DNA of 26,740 nt. Origin: an uncultured Oscillibacter sp. GTDB taxonomy: Bacteria; Bacillota; Clostridia; Oscillospirales; Oscillospiraceae. Shown here one piece after another: positions 7,037 to 14,333 of this stretch. The DNA is taken from the NCBI GenBank assembly GCA_900770295.1, contig CAAGJQ010000133.1:1-26740 (forward strand), written 5' to 3'. The translations under genes were made by a program, and so were the position numbers. The notes below the pieces were generated by a model that was given only the letters and a program-made list of their open reading frames with translations, was not told the origin of the DNA and made no database searches. Position 1 is the first letter of the stretch. The number at the start of each line of letters is the position of its first letter.

Positions 7037-7885
7037 ATGGACCAGAAGCTATCCCCCCGCCGCCAGTTCTACGATAAGGGCCTGCGGGCCCTGCTGTGGC
7101 TCTGCGCGGGGCTGACCTGCGCCCTGCTGGTGTTTCTCATCGGCTATATCTTCTACCGGGGACTGGGCAACATCACCTGGCAGCTGCTGACCAGCCAGAC
7201 CAGCTATATCAAAGATACCATCGGTATTCTGCCGAACATTTTAAACACTCTGTATATCATCTTCGTGGCCATGCTCATCGTCCTGCCCCTGGGCGTGGGC
7301 GCGGCCATCTACCTGACGGAGTACGCCGCCAATCACAGGGTGGTGGAGCTGATCGAGTTCGCCACCGAGACATTGACGGGCATCCCCTCCATCATCTTCG
7401 GCCTGGTGGGCATGCTGTTCTTCGTCCAGAAGCTGGGGCTGGCGCCGGGCATTCTGGCCGGAGGCCTGACCCTGGTCATCATGATCCTGCCCACCATCGT
7501 CCGCACCACCCAGGAGAGCCTCAAGACCGTCCCCCAGTCCTACCGAGAGGGCGCCCTGGGCCTGGGCGCCGGCAAGTGGCACATGGTCCGCACCGTGGTG
7601 CTGCCCAACGCCATCGACGGCATCGTCACCGGCTGCATCCTGGCCGTGGGCCGCATCGTGGGCGAGAGCGCGGCGCTGCTGTTCACCGCCGGCTTCGGCC
7701 TGGTGCTCAACGACTTCTTTACCGCCCTCCAGTCCTCCTCCGCCACGCTGACCGTGGCGCTGTACGTCTACGCCAACGAGCGGGGTGAGACCGGCGTGGC
7801 CTTCGCCATCGCGGCGATTTTGATGGTCCTGACGTTCCTCATCAACATGGCCGCCAACTTCGCGGGCAGGAAACTGAAAAAATGA
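7037..7885 (+). CDS. pstA: Phosphate ABC transporter permease PstA
   Basis: 282 residues, six predicted membrane helices. It contains TETLTGIPSIIFGLVGMLFFV and the EAA-type coupling loop REGALGLGAGKWHMVRTVVLPNAIDGI, followed by GRIVGESAALLFTAG, which distinguishes PstA. Pairs with PstC in the membrane. It starts three bases after the pstC stop, with a GGAGG inside the pstC end (AAAGGAGGAC). Confidence 0.96.
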   Translation: MDQKLSPRRQFYDKGLRALLWLCAGLTCALLVFLIGYIFYRGLGNITWQLLTSQTSYIKDTIGILPNILNTLYIIFVAMLIVLPLGVGAAIYLTEYAANHRVVELIEFATETLTGIPSIIFGLVGMLFFVQKLGLAPGILAGGLTLVIMILPTIVRTTQESLKTVPQSYREGALGLGAGKWHMVRTVVLPNAIDGIVTGCILAVGRIVGESAALLFTAGFGLVLNDFFTALQSSSATLTVALYVYANERGETGVAFAIAAILMVLTFLINMAANFAGRKLKK

Positions 7886-7899
7886 TAGGAGAATCCCCT

Positions 7900-8655
7900 A
7901 TGTCGACGATCATTCAAGTGGAAAATCTGGACCTGTACTACGGGCAGAACCACGCCCTCCACGGCGTGACCATGGACATCCCGGAGCATGAGATCACGGC
8001 CTTCATCGGCCCCTCCGGCTGCGGTAAGTCCACCTTTTTGCGGACGCTGAACCGCATGAACGACCTGATCTCCTCCGTCCGCATCACCGGCGCGGTGAAC
8101 TACAAGGGGCAGGACATCTACGGCCCCAACGTGGACCCCACCTGGCTGCGCAAGCAGATCGGCATGGTGTTCCAGAAGGCCAACCCCTTCCCCATGAGCA
8201 TCTACGACAACGTGGCCTACGGCCCCCGGACCCACGGCGTCCGCTCCAAGGTGAAGCTGGACGAGATCGTGGAGAACTCCCTCCGGGCCGCCGCCATCTG
8301 GGACGAGGTGAAGGACCGGCTGAAAAAGAGCGCCCTGGGCCTCTCCGGCGGCCAGCAGCAGCGGCTTTGCATCGCCCGGGCCCTGGCTGTGGAGCCGGAG
8401 GTACTGCTGATGGACGAGTCCACCAGCGCCCTGGACCCCATCTCCACCTCCAAGATCGAGGACCTTGCAATCGAGCTGAAGAGCAAGTATACTGTGGTCA
8501 TGGTGACCCACAATATGCAGCAGGCGGCCCGCGTTTCCGACAACACGGCGTTTTTCCTGTTGGGCGATCTGGTGGAGTTCGGCAAGACGGAGCAGCTGTT
8601 CTCCACGCCCGGGGACAAGCGCACAGAAGACTACATCACCGGCCGGTTCGGTTAA
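7900..8655 (+). CDS. pstB: Phosphate ABC transporter ATP-binding protein PstB
   Basis: 251 residues. The ATG at 7900 is preferred over 7882 because TAGGAGA lies between them at correct spacing and the protein then begins MSTIIQVENLDLYYG, as in the family. Walker A GPSGCGKST, Q-loop MVFQKANPFPMS (the NPFPMS stretch is PstB-specific), signature LSGGQQQRL, Walker B VLLMDESTSALDP and switch His in VTHNMQQA are all intact. Most PstB have MDEPxSALDP; here the Pro after Glu is Ser. It hydrolyses ATP to drive phosphate import. Confidence 0.97.
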   Translation: MSTIIQVENLDLYYGQNHALHGVTMDIPEHEITAFIGPSGCGKSTFLRTLNRMNDLISSVRITGAVNYKGQDIYGPNVDPTWLRKQIGMVFQKANPFPMSIYDNVAYGPRTHGVRSKVKLDEIVENSLRAAAIWDEVKDRLKKSALGLSGGQQQRLCIARALAVEPEVLLMDESTSALDPISTSKIEDLAIELKSKYTVVMVTHNMQQAARVSDNTAFFLLGDLVEFGKTEQLFSTPGDKRTEDYITGRFG

Positions 8656-8668
8656 GGAGGAGAGCGGA

Positions 8669-9316
8669 ATGCGGAATAAATTTGACGAGCAGCTGGAAAA
8701 GCTGCATGTGGAGCTGATCCGGATGGGCGCCCTGTGCGAGGATGCCATCTCCGCCGCGGCGGAGGCCCTGCTGAAGGGCGATGAAGAGCTGGCCAAAGCC
8801 GCCATCGAGGCGGAGCGGGAGATCGACCAGGCCGAGCGGGAGGTGGAGAACCTCTGCCTGAAGCTGCTCTTGCAGCAGCAGCCCGTGGCCCGGGATCTGC
8901 GGACCATCTCCTCTGCGCTGAAGATGATCTCCGACCTGGAGCGCATCGGTGACCAGGCGGCGGACATCGCGGACCTGACCCGCCACGTGGGCCTGCCCAG
9001 CGGCTCCGGCGTGCTGCACATCGCCGACATGGCCCGGGCGGTCATCGGGATGGTGACGGACAGCGTGGACTCCTTCGTGAAGAAGGACCTGGAGCTGGCC
9101 CGGGCGGTCTGCCGGGCCGATGACCAGGTGGATGCGCTGTTCGACCGGGTGAAGGAGGAGCTGATCGACCTGATCGCGGCGGACGCCGCCTACGGCGAGC
9201 AGGGTCTGGACCTGTTGATGGTGGCCAAGTATCTGGAGCGCATCGGCGACCACGCCACCAATGTGGCCGAGTGGGTGGAGTATTCCCTGACAGGTGTCCA
9301 CCCCTCCAATAATTGA
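8669..9316 (+). CDS. phoU: Phosphate signalling regulator PhoU
   Basis: 215 residues, the normal length. It has two PhoU three-helix repeats, each ending in the metal-binding signature: LERIGDQAADIADL in the first and LERIGDHATNVAEW in the second. In characterised bacteria PhoU links PstSCAB activity to the PhoR kinase, keeping the Pho regulon off when phosphate is plentiful. It follows pstB by 13 bases with AAGGAGGAGA before the ATG, so it is in the same transcript. Confidence 0.97.
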   Translation: MRNKFDEQLEKLHVELIRMGALCEDAISAAAEALLKGDEELAKAAIEAEREIDQAEREVENLCLKLLLQQQPVARDLRTISSALKMISDLERIGDQAADIADLTRHVGLPSGSGVLHIADMARAVIGMVTDSVDSFVKKDLELARAVCRADDQVDALFDRVKEELIDLIAADAAYGEQGLDLLMVAKYLERIGDHATNVAEWVEYSLTGVHPSNN

Positions 9317-9420
9317 GGCGCGGACGCGGCGGACCGGGCGAAGCCCTCCCAGGTGTCCATCCGTTGAATTATGAAAGAGGGAGGCGGTACGGCCGCTCCC
9401 CGTGAAAGGAGAGACCGGCA

Positions 9421-10080
9421 TTGCTGACCTTTGAAGAAGTGAAGAACAACGCCGCCATCCGCACCTATATCCAGCGGGCGGACGAATCCCTGATCGCGCT
9501 GGGCTTTACGGAGCACAGCTTCGCCCATGTGACCGTTGTGGCGGAGACGGCGGGGTATATTCTGGAGACCCTGGGCTATCCGGCCCGGACCGTGGAGGTG
9601 GCCAAGATCGCGGGCTATCTCCATGACATCGGCAATCTGGTGAACCGGATCGACCACTCCCAGTCCGGCGCCGTCATGGCGTTCCGCATCCTGGACAATC
9701 TGGACTGCGATCCGGAGGAGATCGCCACCATCGTCACCGCCATCGGCAACCACGACGAGGGCACCGGCCAGCCGGTGAACGCCGTGGCGGCGGCGCTGAT
9801 CCTGGCGGACAAGTCCGATGTGCGCCGCAGCCGGGTCCGGAATCAGGACCTGTCCAGCTTTGATATCCACGACCGGGTGAACTACTCGGTGAAAAAGGCC
9901 CAGCTGAAGATCAACGAGGAGCACACCCTCATCAAACTGAAGCTGTCCGTGGACACGAAGTACGGCTCCGTCATGGACTACTTTGAAATTTTCATGCAGC
10001 GTATGATCCTCTGCCGCAAAGCGGCGGAGAAGCTGGGGCTGCAGTTCAAGCTGATGATCAACGAACAGCAGCTCATCTGA
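9421..10080 (+). CDS. HD-domain phosphohydrolase, last gene of the pst-phoU run
   Basis: 219 residues starting at TTG; AAAGGAGAG ends about nine bases before it and no better ATG exists nearby. The HD metal site is visible in order: GFTEHSFAH (His 36), YLHDIGN (His 68-Asp 69), GNHDEGTG, and LILADKSD with the distal Asp. The C-terminal third, about residues 150-219, is beta-rich and then helical and not recognised. HD proteins cleave phosphate esters or cyclic nucleotides; the substrate here is unknown. Being about 100 bases after phoU in the same orientation, it may act in phosphate or nucleotide-signal metabolism, but that is inference. The spacer before it repeats CAGGTGTCCA from the end of phoU (9291 and 9350). 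Confidence 0.88.
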   Translation: MLTFEEVKNNAAIRTYIQRADESLIALGFTEHSFAHVTVVAETAGYILETLGYPARTVEVAKIAGYLHDIGNLVNRIDHSQSGAVMAFRILDNLDCDPEEIATIVTAIGNHDEGTGQPVNAVAAALILADKSDVRRSRVRNQDLSSFDIHDRVNYSVKKAQLKINEEHTLIKLKLSVDTKYGSVMDYFEIFMQRMILCRKAAEKLGLQFKLMINEQQLI

Positions 10081-10115
10081 GAGTATCCCCCCTCGGGGGG
10101 ACGGGGGATGCGGCA

Positions 10116-10917
10116 CCCACTTTTCTTTGACAGCGTCAAAGAAACCCTCCAGAGGGGCTTCTCTTGCCGCTGCGCGTCAATTCATCTTCCGCGCCGCGCC
10201 CGGTGTAAGAGAAAAAACGGTTGGCGCAAAACGGCACGGTGTGCCTTATTTACTTATGATACGGGGGTCCCAGCAGGAGACCTTGGGAGGTCGAATTGGT
10301 GTCAGCGTTGGGCGCGGGCCCTCGTCCTCGCAATCTCCATATCCCTCGCTTCCGGCTTACGCCGAGAGCTCGCTCATTCCGATGCTCGTCCTCTCCCCAC
10401 GAAAACCGCTTCGCTGGGTTTTCGCGGGGGCCCGGATTTGCTGAGACTTTCAGGCCCTCCGCCCGCGATGGACTGGTTTCGTGCGTCGGAGGGTGCAGGA
10501 CCGATTTGACCTGCGTTTTCCATCCGCTGCCGCTCTGCCGACTTTGAATCGGCCTTCCCACTATCTCCCGGTAGCGCTAAGCAACTGCGCCCGCAGGCGC
10601 GTGCCGGAGCCAACCGACGCAAAGCGGCGGCACTTAGGCGTAGGCAGCGGGGAGCGCGGAAAGAGAAGGACAGTCCATTCGATGACCACCCCGAAAGCCG
10701 CACCCACGCCATCAAATGCGGGGAAGCACCCTCTCTGTTCCCCAGGACTCAAGCGCACCCGGCAGGAGACTACCCAATTACGGGGGCACCAACTCGCTCG
10801 ACCTCCGTTTTGCCCAAACCTGACCGACAGGGAAGGATTTGGGCCAGCGCCTTTTCTTTTGGACCGTGAACGGCCCGTTTTCTTTTCGGCAAGACCGAAA
10901 AGAAAATGGGGGGTTCA
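10116..10917 (+). repeat. Dispersed non-coding element, copy 2 (forward)
   Basis: About 800 bp occupying almost all of the 10081-10958 gap between the HD gene and phoB. The left end is CCCAC plus hairpin TTTCTTTGAC (10122-10131), loop AGC, GTCAAAGAAA (10135-10144). The right end is TTTTCTTTTCGG (10878-10889), five-base loop, CCGAAAAGAAAA (10895-10906), then TGGGGGGTTCAA. It shares the same interior blocks as copies 1 and 3. It also carries two modules absent from copy 1: a 35-bp hairpin (10395-10429) and the block around GCGCCCGCAGGCGCGTGCCG (10588 onward), which is also present in copy 3. A CCCCCC/GGGGGG hairpin at 10087-10100 before the element might close the HD transcript, but it lacks a T-run. 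No gene is seen. Confidence 0.87.
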
Positions 10918-10958
10918 ACTCCCCGCCCCCTGTCAGGGGACTTACATAGGAGGCAACT

Positions 10959-11627
10959 ATGATCTACTTACTGGAAGACGACAACAGCATCCGGGACCTT
11001 GTCATCTACACCCTGCAAAGCCAGGGCATGGAGGCCCGGGGCTTTGAACGGCCCTCCGCCTTCTGGGAGGCTATGGCCGAGGCCGTGCCCTCCCTGGTGC
11101 TGCTGGACATCATGCTGCCGGAGGAGGACGGCATCTCTGTTTTGAAGAAGCTGCGGGCCTCCTCCCGCACCGCGCGGCTGCCGGTCATCATGCTGACGGC
11201 CAAGGGCACGGAGTACGACAAGGTGCTGGGCCTGGACGCCGGCGCCGACGACTATGTGGCCAAGCCCTTCGGCATGATGGAGCTGCTCTCCCGCATCCGG
11301 GCCCTGCTGCGGCGGACGGAGCCGGAGGCGGATGTTTACCGCTGCGGTTGCCTGACAGTGGACCCCGGCCGCCATATCGTGACGGTAAACGGCAGGGAGG
11401 TGGCCCTGACCCAGAAGGAGTTCGAGGTCTTGTGCCTGCTTTTGAAAAACCGGGGCCAGGTCCTCTCCCGGGAGCGGCTCATCGAGGAGGTCTGGGGCTA
11501 CGCCTTCACCGGCGAGAGCCGCACGGTGGACGTCCACGTCCGTACCCTGCGCCAGAAGCTGGGGGACGCCGGGGCCTACATCGAGACCGTCCGGGGCTAC
11601 GGCTACAAGATCAGCCTGGAAAGCTGA
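10959..11627 (+). CDS. phoB: OmpR/PhoB-family response regulator
   Basis: 222 residues. The receiver domain (1-115) has the acidic pair Asp7-Asp8, phosphoacceptor Asp50 in LLDIMLPEEDG, Thr80 and Lys102 in the VAKPFG motif. The winged-helix DNA-binding domain (about 125-220) includes the stretches LTQKEFEVLCLLLKNRG, VWGYAFTGESRTVDVHV and TVRGYGYKI. Assignment to PhoB (PhoP in Bacillus nomenclature) rests on position downstream of pst-phoU, with the PhoR-type kinase adjoining and a Pho-box-like array upstream of pstS. GGAGG precedes the ATG by five to six bases. No promoter was recognised; repeat copy 2 lies directly upstream, so it either supplies one or is transcribed through. Confidence 0.9.
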   Translation: MIYLLEDDNSIRDLVIYTLQSQGMEARGFERPSAFWEAMAEAVPSLVLLDIMLPEEDGISVLKKLRASSRTARLPVIMLTAKGTEYDKVLGLDAGADDYVAKPFGMMELLSRIRALLRRTEPEADVYRCGCLTVDPGRHIVTVNGREVALTQKEFEVLCLLLKNRGQVLSRERLIEEVWGYAFTGESRTVDVHVRTLRQKLGDAGAYIETVRGYGYKISLES

Positions 11628-11636
11628 GGCAGCGCC

Positions 11637-13298
11637 ATGACGAAACGCATTTTCCGCTCCATCATGGCGGTGTCCCTGTCGGTGCTACTGGCCAGTCTGG
11701 TGCTGATCGTGGGCGTGCTGTACGGCTATTTTCAGGACCGCGTGACTGCGGAGCTGGCCCAGAGCACTGCGTACATCGCCCGGGGCGTGGAGACCCAGGG
11801 CATGGACTACCTGTCCGGCGGCCTGCCGGAGGACCGGCGCATCACCTGGATCGGCGCCGGCGGCGAGGTGCTGTTCGACAACTGGCAGACAGCGGCGGAC
11901 ATGGAGAACCACGGGGAGCGTGAGGAGGTCCACGAGGCCATGCTGCTGGGCCGCGGCACAGCCTCCCGGTATTCCGACACCCTGTCCCAGAAGACCGTGT
12001 ACTACGCCCTCCGGCTGTCCGACGGCTCCGTGCTGCGGCTGGCGGACACCCAGTACTCCGTGTGGGTGCTGGTGCTCCAGGCGATGCAGCCCGTGGCGCT
12101 GATGCTGCTGCTGGCCTTCTGTCTGGCCCTGTGGCTGGCGGGGCGGGTGTCCCGGCAGCTGGTGGAGCCCATCAACGCCATCGACCTGAACGAACCCGGG
12201 GACGAGGCCCCCTACGAGGAGTTGTCACCCCTCATTGGAAAAATTCGCAGCCAGAACCGCCAGATCCAGCGGCAGGTGGAGACGCTGCGGCAGCGGCGGG
12301 AGGAGTTTGACGCCATCACGGAGAACATGAGCGAGGGATTGCTGGTCATCGATCAGGAGACCCGGGTGCTCTCCCATAACTCCGCGGCCTTGAAGCTGCT
12401 GGGCTGTGAGCGCCCGGTGGAGGAGGGCGAGAGCGTCCTTGCCCTGGACCGGGAGGCGGGCTTCCGCCGCTGTGTGGAGGAGGCTCTGGCCGGCCGCCGG
12501 CGGGAGGAACTGCTGGAGCGGGACGGCGAGTGCCGCCGGGTCTTTGCCAGCCCCGTGGAGCAGGACGGCGTCCAGAGCGGCGCGGTGCTGATCGTGCTGG
12601 ACGTGACGGAAAAGGAACAGCGGGAGGCGCTGCGGCGGGAGTTCACCGCCAATGTGTCCCACGAGCTGAAAACGCCCCTGACCTCCATCCTGGGCACGGC
12701 GGAAATTCTGGAAAACGGCCTGGTGAAGCCGGAGGACATCCCCCATTTCGCCGGAAACATCCACCGGGAGGCCCAGCGCCTGATCGGCCTGGTGAACGAC
12801 ATCATCAAGCTCTCTCGCCTGGACGAGGGCAGCCCCGCCGCCCAGTGGGAGACTGTGGATTTGTACCGGCTGAGCCGCAGCATCCTGGACCAGCTGGCGG
12901 TGGCAGCGGAGAAAAAGCAGGTCACGATGACCCTGGAGGGCGGCAGCGCTCTGGCCCGGGGCGTGCCCCAGATCGTGGAGGAGATCATCTACAACCTCTG
13001 CGACAACGCGGTGGCCTACAACCGCGCCGGGGGCAGCGTCATCGTGGCGGTATCCGACACGCCGGAGGGCGGCCGGGTCACGGTGCGGGACACAGGCATC
13101 GGCATCCCCCGGGAGGCCCAGAGCCGGGTGTTCGAGCGGTTCTACCGGGTGGACAAGAGCCACTCCAGCGGCGGCACGGGCCTGGGGCTGTCCATCGTGA
13201 AACACGGCGCCGCCTATCTGGGCGCCCGGGTGGTGTTGGAGAGCGAACCAGGCAAGGGAAGCACCTTCACGTTGACGTTTCCCAAAATTGCAGAATAA
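11637..13298 (+). CDS. phoR: PhoR-type sensor histidine kinase
   Basis: 553 residues, nine bases after phoB. Membrane helix at about 8-30, an extracytoplasmic region of roughly 110 residues, a second helix at about 140-165, then a PAS-like segment (about 225-325, beginning ITENMSEGLLVIDQ). The dimerisation/phosphoacceptor domain has His342 in NVSHELKTPLTSI. The ATPase domain has the N box YNLCDNAVAYN, G1 RDTGIGIP, F box RFYRVDKSHSSGG and G2 GTGLGLSIV. It phosphorylates PhoB under phosphate limitation, presumably with PhoU and the transporter as the sensing unit. The large extracellular part compared with E. coli PhoR is normal for Firmicutes PhoR. Confidence 0.93.
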   Translation: MTKRIFRSIMAVSLSVLLASLVLIVGVLYGYFQDRVTAELAQSTAYIARGVETQGMDYLSGGLPEDRRITWIGAGGEVLFDNWQTAADMENHGEREEVHEAMLLGRGTASRYSDTLSQKTVYYALRLSDGSVLRLADTQYSVWVLVLQAMQPVALMLLLAFCLALWLAGRVSRQLVEPINAIDLNEPGDEAPYEELSPLIGKIRSQNRQIQRQVETLRQRREEFDAITENMSEGLLVIDQETRVLSHNSAALKLLGCERPVEEGESVLALDREAGFRRCVEEALAGRRREELLERDGECRRVFASPVEQDGVQSGAVLIVLDVTEKEQREALRREFTANVSHELKTPLTSILGTAEILENGLVKPEDIPHFAGNIHREAQRLIGLVNDIIKLSRLDEGSPAAQWETVDLYRLSRSILDQLAVAAEKKQVTMTLEGGSALARGVPQIVEEIIYNLCDNAVAYNRAGGSVIVAVSDTPEGGRVTVRDTGIGIPREAQSRVFERFYRVDKSHSSGGTGLGLSIVKHGAAYLGARVVLESEPGKGSTFTLTFPKIAE

Positions 13299-13304
13299 AA
13301 AGAG

Positions 13305-13345
13305 ACGAGGCTTCGCATACAGGATGTATGCGAAGCCTCGTGCTT
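13305..13345. terminator. Bidirectional terminator between phoR and the TIM-barrel gene
   Basis: A perfect 16-bp stem, ACGAGGCTTCGCATAC (13305-13320), loop AGGAT, complement at 13326-13341. A short T-rich tail follows on the plus strand, and an A-run (13297-13301) gives the T-run for minus-strand transcripts. Confidence 0.9.
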
Positions 13346-13364
13346 TCTGGCATGGTCCGCGCGT

Positions 13365-14150
13365 TCAGTCCGCCATGATGGCCTTCACGGCCTCGGCGGT
13401 GGTGGTTTTGGGGAACAACTCGTAGCCGATGAGGCCCCGGTAGCCCGCCTCCGCCAGACAGTCGTATACGGCCCGGTAGTTGATCTCGCCGGTGCCCGGC
13501 TCGTGGCGGCCTGGGGCGTCCGCCACATGGACGTGGCCGATCTGACGGGCGTAGCGGCGGATGTTGTCACAGAGACTGCCCTCGTTGAGCTGCATGTGGT
13601 AGACATCGTAGAGGATTTTCAGCAGGGGAGACCCCACCATGGCCGTCAGCTCCGCCGCCATTTGGGTGGTGGTCAGGAAGTTGCCCACGTGGTCCGTGGT
13701 GATGTTCAGGGCCTCCAGATTCATGCGGACGCCGCTCTCCTCCGCGATGTCCGCGCAGTTGTGGAGCGTGTCGAACATGGCGCAGAGCTTGACGGTGTGG
13801 GAGAGATCATCATAATGGTTCACCACCACGCCGCCCTCCCCCAGGGCGTTGGAGTGGATGGTGACGGACCGGGCGCCGATTTTCTTCGCGGCGTGTACGC
13901 TCTGCCGGAGGAACGCCAGATAGTCCGCTTTCTGGGCGGGGTCGATGAGGGAGAAATCCGCGTCCCCGTTGAAGCCGGAGATGACGACTCCGGCGTCCTC
14001 GGCGGCGGCCTTCACCGCCTCCAGGTCCTTGTCCGTCCAGCTCCAGAATTCCACGGCGCCGAAGCCGTCCTCCTTTGCCGCCCGGAAGCGGTCCGGAAAG
14101 GGAAGCTCCGTATAAAGCGTCTCAATGCAGGCGCATTTGATAAAATCCAT
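13365..14150 (-). CDS. Sugar isomerase/epimerase TIM barrel, hydroxypyruvate-isomerase-like
   Basis: 261 residues. The true start at 14150 follows AAGGAGG and begins MDFIKCACIETLYTELPF; a much longer open frame upstream is only the antisense of the germination gene. It belongs to the xylose-isomerase-like TIM barrel (AP endonuclease 2) superfamily. Metal and substrate residues typical of the hydroxypyruvate isomerase branch are present: Glu in NLEALN, Asp and His in YDVYHMQ, the HVADAPGRHEPGTGEINY stretch, and the last Glu in GYELFP. It probably interconverts a small hydroxy-keto acid or sugar; the exact substrate is not shown. It stands alone with its own promoter and shares a terminator with phoR. 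Confidence 0.85.
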   Translation of the reverse strand: MDFIKCACIETLYTELPFPDRFRAAKEDGFGAVEFWSWTDKDLEAVKAAAEDAGVVISGFNGDADFSLIDPAQKADYLAFLRQSVHAAKKIGARSVTIHSNALGEGGVVVNHYDDLSHTVKLCAMFDTLHNCADIAEESGVRMNLEALNITTDHVGNFLTTTQMAAELTAMVGSPLLKILYDVYHMQLNEGSLCDNIRRYARQIGHVHVADAPGRHEPGTGEINYRAVYDCLAEAGYRGLIGYELFPKTTTAEAVKAIMAD

Positions 14151-14181
14151 AGGGCAGTCCTCCTTGCTGTCAGCTGGTTTC

Positions 14182-14210
14182 AGTCTAGCGAATCCCTCCG
14201 GAATTTGCAA
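14182..14210 (-). promoter_or_regulatory. Promoter of the TIM-barrel gene
   Basis: Minus strand TTGCAA (14210-14205), 17-base spacer, TAGACT (14187-14182), about 30 bases before the start at 14150. Confidence 0.6.
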
Positions 14211-14282
14211 GACGGAACCGAAAAAAGACTGAAAATCAAAAACGAACTGTAATACACATGGTAAATATGCCTGTTTGTATAG

Positions 14283-14311
14283 GAATATCACCCCTCCTCC
14301 GGCACATACTA
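14283..14311 (+). promoter_or_regulatory. Sigma-F/sigma-G (forespore) promoter of the germination gene
   Basis: GAATA (14283-14287), 17-base spacer, CATACTA (14305-14311), 22 bases before the ATG at 14334. This matches the forespore consensus (GHATR, about 17, CATxxTA) and fits expression of a germination protein late in the forespore. No sigma-A promoter is visible there. Confidence 0.78.
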
Positions 14312-14333
14312 GGGGCATTGACGGAGGTGGAGC

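Noticed and set aside
10116..10958. tRNA, rRNA or tmRNA within the long intergenic regions
   Set aside because: No cloverleaf with TTCGA-type loop and CCA end, and no recognisable rRNA segments by eye.
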